This document shows, in pieces, positions 26,524-35,334 of a DNA stretch of 64,000 bases. Every line of letters starts with the position of its first letter. Within the stretch, counting starts at the first letter, position 1. The stretch is from Agromyces allii. GTDB lineage: Bacteria > Actinomycetota > Actinomycetes > Actinomycetales > Microbacteriaceae. The stretch spans positions 398,953 through 462,952 of the forward strand of contig NZ_WBIN01000002.1 in NCBI RefSeq assembly GCF_009749385.1, given 5' to 3'. Made by a program: the position numbers and the translations under genes. The notes under the pieces are model-generated. The model had not been told where the DNA came from. It worked only from the letters and a program-made list of their open reading frames with translations, and ran no database searches.

Positions 26524-27201
26524 ATGCGCCTGTTGATCGTCGAGGACGAGACCCGGCTCGCCGACGGCATGAAGCGCGGCCTGGAGGCCGAGGGGTTCGC
26601 GGTCGACATCGCCGCGAACGGCGTCGACGGGCTGTGGCTCGCCGAGCAGCAGCCGTACGCGGCCATCCTGCTCGACCTCATGCTGCCGGGGTACAGCGGT
26701 TTCGAGGTCTGTCGACGGCTCCGCGAGCAGGACAACTGGACTCCCGTGCTCGTGCTCACGGCGAAGGACGGCGTCTTCGACCAGGTCGAGGCGCTCGAGA
26801 CGGGTGCCGACGACTTCCTCACGAAGCCGTACGCCTTCGCGATCCTCGTCGCACGACTCCACGCCCTGATCAGGCGCGGCACCTCGCCGCGCCCGCCGGT
26901 GCTCCGAGTCGGCGACCTCTCGTTGGACCCGGCGACCCGCCGGGTCGAACGAGGCGGCGCGAGCATCGACCTGACGGCGCGCGAGTTCGCGGTGCTCGAG
27001 TTCCTGTTCCGCCGACCCGGCGAGGTCCTCGGAAAACGCGCGATCCTCGACGGCGTCTGGGACTTCGAGTTCGACGGCGACCCGAACATCGTCGAGGTCT
27101 ACATCCGCCACCTGCGCAACAAGATCGACCGGCCGTTCGGGCGTGCGAGCATCGAGACCCTTCGTGGTGCCGGGTATCGGCTGCATGATGACCGCCCCTG
27201 A
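26524..27201 (+). CDS. OmpR/PhoB-family response regulator
   Basis: 225 aa. Receiver domain with VEDE near residue 7, phospho-acceptor Asp51 (LLDLMLPG) and Lys in LTKPYAF; C-terminal winged helix from about residue 128, ending in LRGAGYRLHDD. GAGAGGAGG lies just upstream of ATG 26524. It overlaps the start of the histidine kinase by 17 bp. Three TTCAGC-like boxes upstream suggest it controls its own promoter. Confidence 0.94.
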   Translation: MRLLIVEDETRLADGMKRGLEAEGFAVDIAANGVDGLWLAEQQPYAAILLDLMLPGYSGFEVCRRLREQDNWTPVLVLTAKDGVFDQVEALETGADDFLTKPYAFAILVARLHALIRRGTSPRPPVLRVGDLSLDPATRRVERGGASIDLTAREFAVLEFLFRRPGEVLGKRAILDGVWDFEFDGDPNIVEVYIRHLRNKIDRPFGRASIETLRGAGYRLHDDRP

Positions 27202-28525
27202 GCCGAACCGGCGCCGCGCCGGCGTCAGACTTCGGGTCACGGCGTTCGCGACCTCCGTCGTCGCCGCGGCGCTCGTGCTCGGGGCCGTCGCGCTCTGGGC
27301 CGTCGTGCGCGCGTCGCTCTACGACGGGCTCCTCGACGGCGCCGGCCAGGACGCCTCGGCGGTCGCCTCCCAGCTCGAGGAGAGCGGGACCGGCTCGCTC
27401 GGAGAGCTCGACGACGACCGGCTCCTGCAGGTGGTCGACTCGAGCGGCACCGTGGTCTCGCGGAGCGAAGGGGCGCCGTCGCATCCCGTCACCTCGGTCG
27501 AGGATCCCGCCGAGATCGTCCAGGTCGACGGCACGTCGTACGTCGTCGCGGTCGAGGAGGCCGACGGCGGAACCTTCGTGATCGCCGGCCGGGAGACCAC
27601 CGACGTCGATGCCACGGTGGGCATCATGACCATGGCGCTGGCCGTCGGCATCCCGCTGCTGGTCGCACTCGTCGGCGTGGTCGGTTGGCTCAGCGTGGGG
27701 CGTGCACTCGCACCCGTCGAACGGATGCGCCGGCAGGTCGGCGACGTGACCGCGGCGAGCTTGAACCGGCGGGTCGACGAACCCGGAACCGGCGACGAGA
27801 TCGATCGCCTGTCGCGCACGCTCAACGCGATGCTCACCCGATTGGACCTCGCCCAGATCTCGCAGCGGCGGTTCATCTCGGATGCCTCGCACGAGCTGAA
27901 GTCGCCGCTCGCGGTGCTTCGCCAGCACGCCGAGCTCGCCCTCACCCACCCCGACCGCGTGCCGCCTGCCGAACTCTCCGCCACCGTGCTCGAAGAGGGA
28001 GCACGACTCGAAGCCCTGGTCAGGGGCATGCTGCTGCTCGCGCGCGCCGACGAGGCGGCGCTCGAGGTCGAGCGCCGCGACGTCGATCTCGACGACCTGC
28101 TGCTCGACGAGGCGGCCAGGCTCCGCACCACGACGACGCTCGTGGTGGACACCACGGGCATCGGGGCCGTGCGGGTTCGGGGAGACGAGGCCCTGCTCGC
28201 CCAGGTGGTGCGCAATCTCGTCGACAACGCGCGCGGGCACGCCGACGCGCGGGTGGCGCTGTCGGCAGCGGCCTCGGCGGGGCTCGCGACCGTGACGGTC
28301 GCCGACGACGGGCCCGGCATAGCCGTGGCCGACCGTGAGCGGGTCATGCACCGGTTCGTGCGTCTCGACGAAGCCCGTGCACGGCACGACGGAGGCACGG
28401 GACTCGGACTGGCCATCGTCGACGAGATCGCGCGGGCCCACGGCGGCAGTGTTCGGCTCGACCGCGACCCGGTGCTCGGCGGTGCGCGATTCGTCGTCGA
28501 GCTGCCCGTGGCCGAAGACGGCTGA
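27185..28525 (+). CDS. sensor histidine kinase
   Basis: About 446 aa. Two transmembrane helices (about 20-42 and 146-168) enclose an extracellular domain of about 100 residues; HAMP follows (GRALAPVERMRRQV), then HisKA with His237 in DASHELKSPLAV, and an HATPase_c domain (NLVDNARGH, DDGPGIA, GGTGLGLAIVDEI). The tandem ATGs at 27185/27188 inside the end of the regulator gene are the likely start, giving translational coupling. Partner of the regulator at 26524; the PepSY-like gene downstream is the likely output or feedback element. Confidence 0.93.
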   Translation: MMTAPEPNRRRAGVRLRVTAFATSVVAAALVLGAVALWAVVRASLYDGLLDGAGQDASAVASQLEESGTGSLGELDDDRLLQVVDSSGTVVSRSEGAPSHPVTSVEDPAEIVQVDGTSYVVAVEEADGGTFVIAGRETTDVDATVGIMTMALAVGIPLLVALVGVVGWLSVGRALAPVERMRRQVGDVTAASLNRRVDEPGTGDEIDRLSRTLNAMLTRLDLAQISQRRFISDASHELKSPLAVLRQHAELALTHPDRVPPAELSATVLEEGARLEALVRGMLLLARADEAALEVERRDVDLDDLLLDEAARLRTTTTLVVDTTGIGAVRVRGDEALLAQVVRNLVDNARGHADARVALSAAASAGLATVTVADDGPGIAVADRERVMHRFVRLDEARARHDGGTGLGLAIVDEIARAHGGSVRLDRDPVLGGARFVVELPVAEDG

Positions 28526-28554
28526 GTCCGGCCCCATCGAGGTCGAAGCTCCGC

Positions 28555-28571
28555 TTCAGCGTCGCTTCAGT
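28555..28571 (+). promoter_or_regulatory. paired direct repeat upstream of the PepSY-like gene
   Basis: TTCAGC (28555-28560) and TTCAGT (28566-28571), each preceded by CGC, are 11 bp apart, the same sequence and spacing as upstream of the response regulator at 26524. Located 46 bp before the ATG of the secreted protein gene. Confidence 0.6.
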
Positions 28572-28616
28572 GCCCGCGGCCGACACTGGGGGCACCTCGA
28601 GAAAGGACAGACACTC

Positions 28617-29033
28617 ATGAGGAGACGACTGATCGTCATCACCGCGGCCGCAGCAGGCGCACTGCTCGTCGCAGGAGGAACCGTGGCGGCCGTCGCCGTC
28701 ACCGGCGGCACCGGCGACGAGAGTGATTCGCACGAGGATTCCTCGACCGCGATCACGGGCACGGCGCTCGACCAAGCGACCGCAGCGGCCATCGCCGCGG
28801 CCGGTGCGGGCACGGTGACCGAATCCGAGGCCGGCGGCGACGAGGCGGCCTACGAGATCGAACTGAAGCTGGATTCCGGCGGATCCGTCGATGTCAGGCT
28901 CGACGACCACTTCACCGTGGTCGACGTGAGCCCCAACTCCGACCAGGGTGACGGCGACGGCGAGAGCGCCGACGACTCCACCCAGCAGAACGAGGGCCCG
29001 CAGGGAGACGGCGACGGCGAGACGGCGGACTGA
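28617..29033 (+). CDS. exported PepSY-like protein
   Basis: 138 aa. The N-terminus is a signal peptide or membrane anchor (basic RRR, then a hydrophobic run to about residue 30). Residues about 48-103 read as one PepSY-like unit: an Ala-rich helix (ALDQATAAAIAAAGAGTV) followed by AYEIELKLDSGGSVDVRLDDHFTVV, the helix-strand pattern of that domain. The tail is highly acidic (DQGDGDGESADD...). PepSY proteins next to two-component systems commonly act as periplasmic modulators. GAAAGG lies upstream of ATG 28617. Followed by a good terminator. Confidence 0.8.
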   Translation: MRRRLIVITAAAAGALLVAGGTVAAVAVTGGTGDESDSHEDSSTAITGTALDQATAAAIAAAGAGTVTESEAGGDEAAYEIELKLDSGGSVDVRLDDHFTVVDVSPNSDQGDGDGESADDSTQQNEGPQGDGDGETAD

Positions 29034-29068
29034 CCGACGCGATCGCGGCGTCCGGTCGGACGTCGAAA

Positions 29069-29094
29069 TGGAGCCGCCCCGTTGGGCGGCTCCA
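29069..29094 (+). terminator. terminator after the two-component/PepSY unit
   Basis: TGGAGCCGCCC (29069-29079) pairs perfectly with GGGCGGCTCCA (29084-29094) around a 4-nt loop, followed by CCTTTCTCT, a classical intrinsic terminator shape. Confidence 0.85.
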
Positions 29095-29208
29095 CCTTTC
29101 TCTGGGGCACCGCGCGCGACGCTCATCCTGCCGAGGTCTACGATTGCCGTGAACGCGGCGCTCGGCGCGAGCGTCGCGACCCGACGATGACGTTCAGGGG
29201 GTCGCGAG

Positions 29209-30048
29209 ATGTGTCGTTGGCTGGCCTACTCAGGCGAACCGCTCCAACCGTCGATCCTGGTGCTCGACGCGCAGCATTCGCTCGTCGCCCAGTCGCTGGA
29301 CTCGCCGCTCGGCGCGGAGACCGTCAACGGCGACGGCTTCGGATTCGGGTGGTACCCCGCCAGCGCGGCACAGGGGTCGACGCCCCACCTGTTCCACAGC
29401 ACGGAACCGGCCTGGAACGACGAGAACCTCCGAGAACTCACCCAGGCCGTCGAGAGCCCGCTGTTCTTCAGCCACGTCAGGGCGGCCGCCGGCCCGCCGA
29501 TCCAGCAGACCAACTGCCACCCGTTCCGCCACGACCGCTGGCTGTTCATGCACAACGGCTCGATCGCCCAGTTCGGCCGGCTCAAGCGCGACCTCACGTT
29601 CGCGGTCGACCCTGCGCTCTATCCGAGCATCCGCGGCACCACCGACTCCGAGGTGCTCTTCCATCTGGCGCTGACCTTCGGCCTGCAGGACGACCCGGTG
29701 GGCGGCATGCGCAAGGCCATCCGATTCGTCGAGGAGACCGGTGAGGCCGCCGGTGTGCGGTTCCCGATGCAGGGCACCGTCGCGGTCTCCGACGGCATCA
29801 CGCTCTGGGCGTTCCGGTACTCGACGCAGGGCCGCAGTCGTTCGCTGTTCCACTCAGCCGACATCCCGACGCTCCGTGAGATGTACCCCGACGCCGAACG
29901 GCTCTCGTCGTTCGGCGATCGTGCACACGTGGTGGTCTCCGAACCGCTCAACGACCTTCCGGGTGCGTTCCTCGAGGTGCCCGAGTCGACGGTCGTGATC
30001 CTCGACGACACGGGCTACCACCACGAGCCGTTCCTGCCGCACGACTGA
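29209..30048 (+). CDS. class II glutamine amidotransferase
   Basis: 279 aa. The N-terminus MCRWLAYSG places the nucleophile Cys at position 2 after Met removal, as in Ntn-type glutaminases. The pattern NGDGFGFGWY, then FSHVRAA (about residues 85-95) and NCHPFRHDRWLFMHNGSI match the YafJ/EgtC-like group. This group releases ammonia from glutamine or hydrolyses gamma-glutamyl amides; no ergothioneine genes surround it, so the exact substrate is unclear. ATG 29209 is fixed by the catalytic Cys. Confidence 0.9.
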   Translation: MCRWLAYSGEPLQPSILVLDAQHSLVAQSLDSPLGAETVNGDGFGFGWYPASAAQGSTPHLFHSTEPAWNDENLRELTQAVESPLFFSHVRAAAGPPIQQTNCHPFRHDRWLFMHNGSIAQFGRLKRDLTFAVDPALYPSIRGTTDSEVLFHLALTFGLQDDPVGGMRKAIRFVEETGEAAGVRFPMQGTVAVSDGITLWAFRYSTQGRSRSLFHSADIPTLREMYPDAERLSSFGDRAHVVVSEPLNDLPGAFLEVPESTVVILDDTGYHHEPFLPHD

Positions 30049-30126
30049 CCGCAGTGCGTCCGGAGTGTTCATGACCGATCGCGACCCCTCGCGCTGTTAG
30101 CCTGACGAGGATCATTGGGGGGGACG

Positions 30127-31293
30127 ATGGCGCAAGAGGGCGACTCGGGCGAGCCGCAGAGCACCATCGAGCCCGCAGAGGACGCGAGCGCTCCACCGGC
30201 GACCGGCGACGACTCACCCGCCGTCGCGCCTGCCGGCGGATGGCCGAACCTCCCCCGCTGGGTGATCGCCAGCGCCGCTGCCGGAGTCGCGCTGCTCCTC
30301 CTCGCCGGAGGCTTCATCGCCGGAACGATCACCGCGATCGCGCTGAGCAGCGGCAACGGGTCCTGCGACGCGAAGTCCGTGGCGGACCGCGTGCTGCCCA
30401 CCATCGTGACGATCGTCGTCGAATCGCGCGATGGCTCGAGCAACGGGAGCGGCCAGATCATCACGAGCGATGGGTACATCCTCACCAACAACCACGTGGT
30501 CTCGCCCGCCGTCGCGTCGGGACGTGTCGCCGCCAGGTTCAGCGACGGTCAGTTGTTGCCGGCTCGCATCGTCGGCCGTGATCCGAAGACCGACCTCGCC
30601 GTGATCAAGGTCGACAGCGACGAGGATCTCCCGGTGATCGACGAAGGCGATTCGGGCTCGCTGTCCGTCGGTCAGCCGGTCGTCGCGCTCGGCGCACCGC
30701 TCGGCCTCTCCAGTACCGTGACCGCCGGAATCGTCAGCGCGCTCGGCCGCACCGTGCCCGTGCCGAGCGACGACGACCGGAACGCCATCCTGGTCGGGGC
30801 GATCCAGACCGATGCGTCGATCAATCCGGGCAACTCGGGCGGTGCGCTCGTCGACTGCCGCGGACGGCTCATCGGGGTGAACACCGCGATCGCGACGGTC
30901 CCGGGTGCGAGCGGACAGATCAGCACCGGCAGCGTCGGCATCGGATTCGCCGTTCCGCAGTCGGTCGCCGTGCCGATCGCCCACCAGCTCATCGAGCACG
31001 GAGAGGTGACGTACCCGAACATCGGCGCCGACCTCATCCCGATCCCCCACGCCGTGGCGGCGCACTACGGCGTGCCCAACGGGCTCTTCGTCCAGGCGGT
31101 GACGAGCCGGGGTCCTGCGGACGCTGCCGGGATCCGACCGGGCGATGTCATCACCTCGATCAACGGCCAGCCGGCGACGAGCCTCGACGTGCTGACGCAC
31201 ATCCAGCTCACGAGCGCCGCAGGCGACACCATCACGGTCGACTACCTGCGTGGCCGCACGCAGTACACGACGACCGTGACCCTGGCGGACTGA
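30127..31293 (+). CDS. HtrA-like trypsin-type serine protease with PDZ domain
   Basis: 388 aa. A Pro/Ala-rich cytoplasmic N-terminus is followed by one transmembrane helix (about 45-72), then an S1C protease domain with His123 (NNHVV), Asp156 (KTDLAVIKV) and Ser237 (NPGNSGGA), and a C-terminal PDZ domain (about 295-388, GLFVQAV... GIRPGDVITSING). An envelope protein-quality-control protease with its active site outside the membrane. ATG 30127 has a G-run just upstream. No obvious operon partner. Confidence 0.93.
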   Translation: MAQEGDSGEPQSTIEPAEDASAPPATGDDSPAVAPAGGWPNLPRWVIASAAAGVALLLLAGGFIAGTITAIALSSGNGSCDAKSVADRVLPTIVTIVVESRDGSSNGSGQIITSDGYILTNNHVVSPAVASGRVAARFSDGQLLPARIVGRDPKTDLAVIKVDSDEDLPVIDEGDSGSLSVGQPVVALGAPLGLSSTVTAGIVSALGRTVPVPSDDDRNAILVGAIQTDASINPGNSGGALVDCRGRLIGVNTAIATVPGASGQISTGSVGIGFAVPQSVAVPIAHQLIEHGEVTYPNIGADLIPIPHAVAAHYGVPNGLFVQAVTSRGPADAAGIRPGDVITSINGQPATSLDVLTHIQLTSAAGDTITVDYLRGRTQYTTTVTLAD

Positions 31294-31368
31294 CCGCACG
31301 GACCGACTGGTCGGGGATGCTTCGCCGACGCTGAATCGACGCCTGGCAGGCCGGTTCGGAGCGCTGGT

Positions 31369-31842
31369 CTATTCGTAGTGGGAGTGTTCCGGTCGGAACC
31401 TCGTGTCTCCGGGCCGGAAGTCGATGCGCTTCGCAGCCTCCAGGATGATCCCGGCCCGTTGCGCCTCATCGCGTGCCTGGGCGGCGGACGTGGCGTCCAG
31501 TTCGCGCTGGTGCTCGTTCGCACGCGTGCCGATGTCGAGCAGGATCTCCCCGACGAGCGAGGCGAGACCGCCGGCGAGTTCAGCGAGATTCGTGTGTTCG
31601 ATGACGAGGCGGCGATCCACTGGTTTCAGAACGACCTGCGGGTAGCCTGCGTCGTGCAGTTGCGCCTCCACGGCCGGGGCACCGAGCAACTGCAACTCGG
31701 CCGGTGTCGGGCGGCGGGTGAAGACCGCCGAGACGCTGTAGCGCTCGGGTTCGTCCGGTGTGCCGAGCGTCGCAGGCAACTCGTTGACCAGGACGTGCGT
31801 GACTCCGAACGGTTCGTCGCCGGAAACCTGCGAGGAGACCAT
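31369..31842 (-). CDS. conserved hypothetical protein
   Basis: 157 aa, not recognised. The first half has beta-strand character (FGVTHVLVNELPATLGTPDEPERYSV) and contains a PTPAELQLLGAP segment; the second half is helical and charged, with an amphipathic helix (HQRELDATSAAQARDEAQRAG). No export signal. Coding is supported by codon periodicity and a coherent protein composition. It stands alone between an HtrA-like gene and gene remnants. Confidence 0.6.
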   Translation of the reverse strand: MVSSQVSGDEPFGVTHVLVNELPATLGTPDEPERYSVSAVFTRRPTPAELQLLGAPAVEAQLHDAGYPQVVLKPVDRRLVIEHTNLAELAGGLASLVGEILLDIGTRANEHQRELDATSAAQARDEAQRAGIILEAAKRIDFRPGDTRFRPEHSHYE

Positions 31843-32014
31843 CAGGACCTGGCTTCGGACGGTGCCGGGATTTCGTGAATGAGCTTCATTTTCGGAGTAT
31901 GGGCGCCCAACATGTACCTGCTCACAGGTTCAGTCGGCGCCACCGGTCGTGCATGCTCTCATGCACACGAAACGCAGTCCGTGCAGACCGGAGCCGCGGA
32001 TGCCACGGACTCAT

Positions 32015-32436
32015 TCACACCCGTTCGAACACCGCCGCGATCGCCTGGCCGCCGCCGATGCACATGGTCTCGAGGGCGAGCGATCCGTCGAGCGCCGGGA
32101 GTTCGTGCGCGAGGGTCGCGAGCACCTGCACGGCGAAGGCCTCGTTCAGCTCGATGACGTCCAGATGGTCGAACCGGATGCCGGCGCGCCGAATGGCGAG
32201 GTTCGCGGCGGGAACGGGCGCGACGCCGAAGCGCAGCGGGTCGTCGCCCGCGACCGCCCACGAGACGAGCCTGGGTATCGGCACGAGCCCGAGCTCGGCG
32301 GCGCGAGCCGGCGTCGTGACGATGCACGCGGCCGCGGCGTCGTTCTGTCCGCTCGAGTTGCCCGCGGTGACCGTCGCCTCGGGGTCTCGACGCAGGATCG
32401 GGCGCAGTGCCGCGAGCGCGTCGGCCCCATTCGGTC
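32015..32436 (-). pseudogene. thiolase C-terminal remnant with internal deletion
   Basis: The translation TVTAGNSSGQNDAAAACIV, ELNEAFAVQVLA and ALETMCIGGGQAIAAVFERV is unmistakably the C-terminal half of an acetyl-CoA C-acyltransferase. The N-terminal half with the nucleophilic Cys is absent. Between AVQVLA and TLAHEL about 30 residues are missing, including the Gly-His-Pro segment with a catalytic His, so it cannot be active. At its 5' side it runs directly into an IclR-type DNA-binding fragment. A beta-ketoadipyl-CoA-type thiolase is plausible from that neighbour, not proven. Confidence 0.85.
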
Positions 32437-32546
32437 CATTCCCCGAGCAGGCGATGCGCGGTCGACAGGGGCAGCCACGCACGTTCGGCGACCTCGCTGA
32501 GCGTCAGTTCGTCGCCGCGGTCGAAGGCATCGGCGATCGCGAAGAG
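32437..32546 (-). pseudogene. IclR-family regulator N-terminal remnant
   Basis: Reading leftwards from 32546: LFAIADAFDRGDELTLSEVAERAWLPLSTAHRLLGEW (given here in two overlapping parts: FDRGDELTLSEVAERA and LPLSTAHRLL), the helix-turn-helix of IclR regulators. A TAG stop sits immediately upstream (32547-32549) and the reading frame joins thiolase sequence at about 32440 after a frame change. IclR regulators of the PcaR type often neighbour thiolase genes of aromatic catabolism, so both fragments may derive from one lost locus. Confidence 0.7.
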
Positions 32547-32709
32547 CTACTGCGCCACCCGGCGATCATCGTCACCCCGCGGCATCGTCGCCCCCAGTCG
32601 CGTCGCTCGCATCGGCGACCGAGGCGAGGACGTTCGCGTCGAAACGCCAGAGGGAACGATCGGACACGGCGGTGTGCTTTCGGATGGGAAGGCGCGGGGC
32701 TCGAGCGTA

Positions 32710-33513
32710 TCAACCCTCGCGATGGGCCGGCGCACCCGACCGGAGGGCGCGACGGACCGTTCGCCTCCGAAGCGCGAGGAAGACCTCGGGCGCGACGAGC
32801 ACGGCGAGGATGTTCGCGACGACGTGCACCGCGATCGCGAACTCGAGTCGTTCGGTCGCGAGGTAGACCACGGTGCACGCGAGTCCGATGAGCGCCGCGT
32901 TCGTGATGCCCGTCCACCGCTGGTCGATGTGCGCGAGCGCGAAGAGGAGCCAGGGAGCCAGGATCGCGACGGTGAGGCTCCCGGTGAAGGCGTAGACGGC
33001 GGCCGGCAGCACGGCGCGGAAGATGAACTCCTCGCCGATGCCGCCCGCCAGGATCGCGGAGGTGGCGTGGACGAATCGCTCGGCCCGCCCGGTGGTGAGG
33101 CCGATGCGGTCGGCGAGCATCCTTCTGCGGCGACGCCCGAACGCCCGGAACAGCACGTACTGGGCGAGGATCGCGAGCACCGCCGTCAGCGCGAGCAGGA
33201 CCACGATCCCGGGTTGCCGTCCGGACCCCTCGGCGAGTGCGCTCCGCGCCCAGCTGACGACGGCAATCTTTCCGGCGGCCTCCAGATAGTCGGGGACGAG
33301 CCCGCCCCAGACCAGCAGGAGTCCGCCGACGACGACGGCCGATGCCAGCACGGTCAGCGTCTCACGCGCGACCAGCCGCGGCATCCGCTCGGATGCGATC
33401 GCGAACAGCGCGGGTTTCGCGGCCTCCAGCATGCGGTGCAACAGGCCGGGAACCACGATCAGGGCCACTCCGAGCGCACCGACGAGGACGAGCTGGTACG
33501 GGTCAGCGGGCAT
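32710..33513 (-). CDS. CPBP-family intramembrane metalloprotease
   Basis: 267 aa with about seven transmembrane helices. The motif GIGEEFIFR (Glu161-Glu162, Arg166) and later histidines His195 (ALAHIDQ) and His230 (AVHVVANI) are the active-site pattern of CPBP/Abi-type proteases. ATG 33513 is chosen as it overlaps the end of the upstream gene by 11 bp and begins the hydrophobic region. Co-transcribed with the Clp_N-containing gene. Substrate unknown. Confidence 0.85.
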   Translation of the reverse strand: MPADPYQLVLVGALGVALIVVPGLLHRMLEAAKPALFAIASERMPRLVARETLTVLASAVVVGGLLLVWGGLVPDYLEAAGKIAVVSWARSALAEGSGRQPGIVVLLALTAVLAILAQYVLFRAFGRRRRRMLADRIGLTTGRAERFVHATSAILAGGIGEEFIFRAVLPAAVYAFTGSLTVAILAPWLLFALAHIDQRWTGITNAALIGLACTVVYLATERLEFAIAVHVVANILAVLVAPEVFLALRRRTVRRALRSGAPAHREG

Positions 33514-34513
33514 CGCGCGGCCGTTCCGGCGTCGGGCCGCCCGGCATCCAGCCGGCGTCCAACAGGTCGCGCGCACGGTGCATCCGGCCGCGGGTCTGCG
33601 CACTCCACCCGGCGATCAGGGAGGCGGCTAGAGGCCACCGAGCGTAGTCGCCCTCCATCAGCAGCTCGCACCGCCAGTGCGTCTCCTCGCCCATCGGCGT
33701 CAGCTCGTTCACGGCGACCGTCGGCAGCAGATCGGTCGGCGCGAGCACCCGGGTCCGCTCGCGTCGGCCGGGTACCTCGACGACGCTCTCGTATCGATGC
33801 GTGACCTCGCCGGACGGCGTTCGATGCCGGACCTCCTCGATCAGGACGCCGTCGGCCTCCGAGACGACCGCGCCGTGCACGATGGACTCCGACAGGAGGG
33901 GCGCATTCCGGACCGGGTGCACGAGCGACCAGACCAGGGGCGCCGGATGCGGCACTCGGAGGTCGACGCGCTCGACGACCTCGCCGCTCCCGGAACGCCG
34001 CTCGTCGTCGGTCACCCCGTGCACCTCGGTCGCGGTGACGACGGCGCGCTTGAGCGCCCGAGTGCGAACGCCCAGCGCCGCCAGGATGGACACCGCGACG
34101 GAGTCGGGTTCGTCCAAGAGCCCCAGCAGGAGATGCCCGGTCGTGACCGCCGCGCCGCCCGCATAGGCCACTGCCGTCAGGAGGGCACGAGCGGTCATCG
34201 GTGCGAACGTCGGCTCGGTGCCGCCGGCGTTCGTGTCGGGCGCGAGCGCTTCGGCGGCCACGAGCAGGTCGGCCGGCTCCACTCCCCTGGCCGCCAGCGC
34301 ACGGCCACCGATGCCATCGTCGAAGGCGAGCGACAGCAGCAACGCCTCGGTGCCGATGCGTCCACGACGGCTCCCGGCCTGCGCAGCGAGCACGACGACT
34401 CGTCTCGAACGCGACGTCCACCGTTCCGGGTGCATGGGATTCGACGGATCTCGCAGTGCCGGAGCCGCGTCCGAGAGGAACCCGGCGGTCACCGGCGAGA
34501 GCGACCCGCGCAT
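33503..34513 (-). CDS. Clp N-terminal domain protein with C-terminal SRPBCC-like domain
   Basis: 336 aa. Residues about 25-160 resemble a double Clp_N repeat (VVVLAAQAGSRRGRIGTEALLL; then FAPMTARALLTAV and TTGHLLLGLLDEP), as found on ClpA/ClpC but here without an AAA+ module. From about residue 190 the sequence switches to a beta-rich domain (VDLRVPHPAPLVWSLVHPV; RYESVVEVPGRRERTRVL) ending in a long helix, resembling SRPBCC/polyketide-cyclase ligand-binding folds. ATG 34513 has AAGGAG six bases upstream. The downstream CPBP protease overlaps it, so the two likely work together. Confidence 0.72.
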   Translation of the reverse strand: MRGSLSPVTAGFLSDAAPALRDPSNPMHPERWTSRSRRVVVLAAQAGSRRGRIGTEALLLSLAFDDGIGGRALAARGVEPADLLVAAEALAPDTNAGGTEPTFAPMTARALLTAVAYAGGAAVTTGHLLLGLLDEPDSVAVSILAALGVRTRALKRAVVTATEVHGVTDDERRSGSGEVVERVDLRVPHPAPLVWSLVHPVRNAPLLSESIVHGAVVSEADGVLIEEVRHRTPSGEVTHRYESVVEVPGRRERTRVLAPTDLLPTVAVNELTPMGEETHWRCELLMEGDYARWPLAASLIAGWSAQTRGRMHRARDLLDAGWMPGGPTPERPRDAR

Positions 34514-34736
34514 TCCTGCTCCTTCGACGGATACGTCCAGTCCGGGCACTGGATCGGCCAAACACTAGCGGTCGGGGATGTCGCGCCAGGGCCGGCATCT
34601 CGTTCGACGGTCATCCGCCACTCGACGGCCACCTCTCCTCAAGCCCTTCGACACCTCAGCGGTCGCGATGTAGCGTCGGTCACGTCGAGGTGCCCGTGAC
34701 GCGCAGAGCCGGCACCCTGAATCGGAGGAGAGCCTC

Positions 34737-35318
34737 GTGGGCAAGGTGGTCCTGTACAGCTCGGTCTCGGTCGACGGCTTCATCGCAGATGAGGACGACC
34801 AGCCCGGGCCACTCTTCGACTGGTTGACCAGCGGTGACGTGCCGTTGGACGAGAGCGGCTTCCTGAAGGTCTCGCAGGCGTCGTACGACCACACCCGGCC
34901 GTACTGGGACCAGATCGGGGCGACCATCGTCGGCCGCCACGTCTTCGACCTGACCGACGGCTGGGACGGCGAACCTCCCGGCGGGGTCGACCACGTGGTC
35001 GTCGTGACGCACCGGCCGAAACCCGAGGGCTGGAACCCGGAGGCGCCGTTCCACTTCGTCGACGGCGTCGAGGCGGCCATGACCCTGGCGCAGGAGCTCG
35101 CGGGCGACCGCATCGTCGAGGTCGCCGCCGGCGACGTGGGCGGCCAGGTGCTCGCCGCCGGCCTCGTCGATGAGGTGCGAATGGATGTCGCCCCCGTCGT
35201 GCTCGGCTCGGGCAAGCGCTACTTCGGGTCGGCCGAAGGGCAGCACCTGCTGGAGGACCCGGTCGCGGTGGTCCAGGGCGAGCGGGTGCTGCACCTGCGC
35301 TATCCGGTGCGTCGCTGA
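34737..35318 (+). CDS. dihydrofolate reductase/RibD C-terminal family protein
   Basis: 193 aa with the RibD_C/DHFR-like fold: GKVVLYSSVSVDGFIAD at the N-terminus, ATIVGRHVFD (about 63-72) as the nucleotide-site strand, and VAAGDVGGQVLAAGLVDE (about 124-142), the Gly-rich NADPH loop. This group, widespread in Actinobacteria, reduces undefined substrates. GTG 34737 is preceded by GGAGGAG. The next gene begins 16 bp later and may be cotranscribed. Confidence 0.88.
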   Translation: MGKVVLYSSVSVDGFIADEDDQPGPLFDWLTSGDVPLDESGFLKVSQASYDHTRPYWDQIGATIVGRHVFDLTDGWDGEPPGGVDHVVVVTHRPKPEGWNPEAPFHFVDGVEAAMTLAQELAGDRIVEVAAGDVGGQVLAAGLVDEVRMDVAPVVLGSGKRYFGSAEGQHLLEDPVAVVQGERVLHLRYPVRR

Positions 35319-35334
35319 CTCAGAGGGAATTGCT

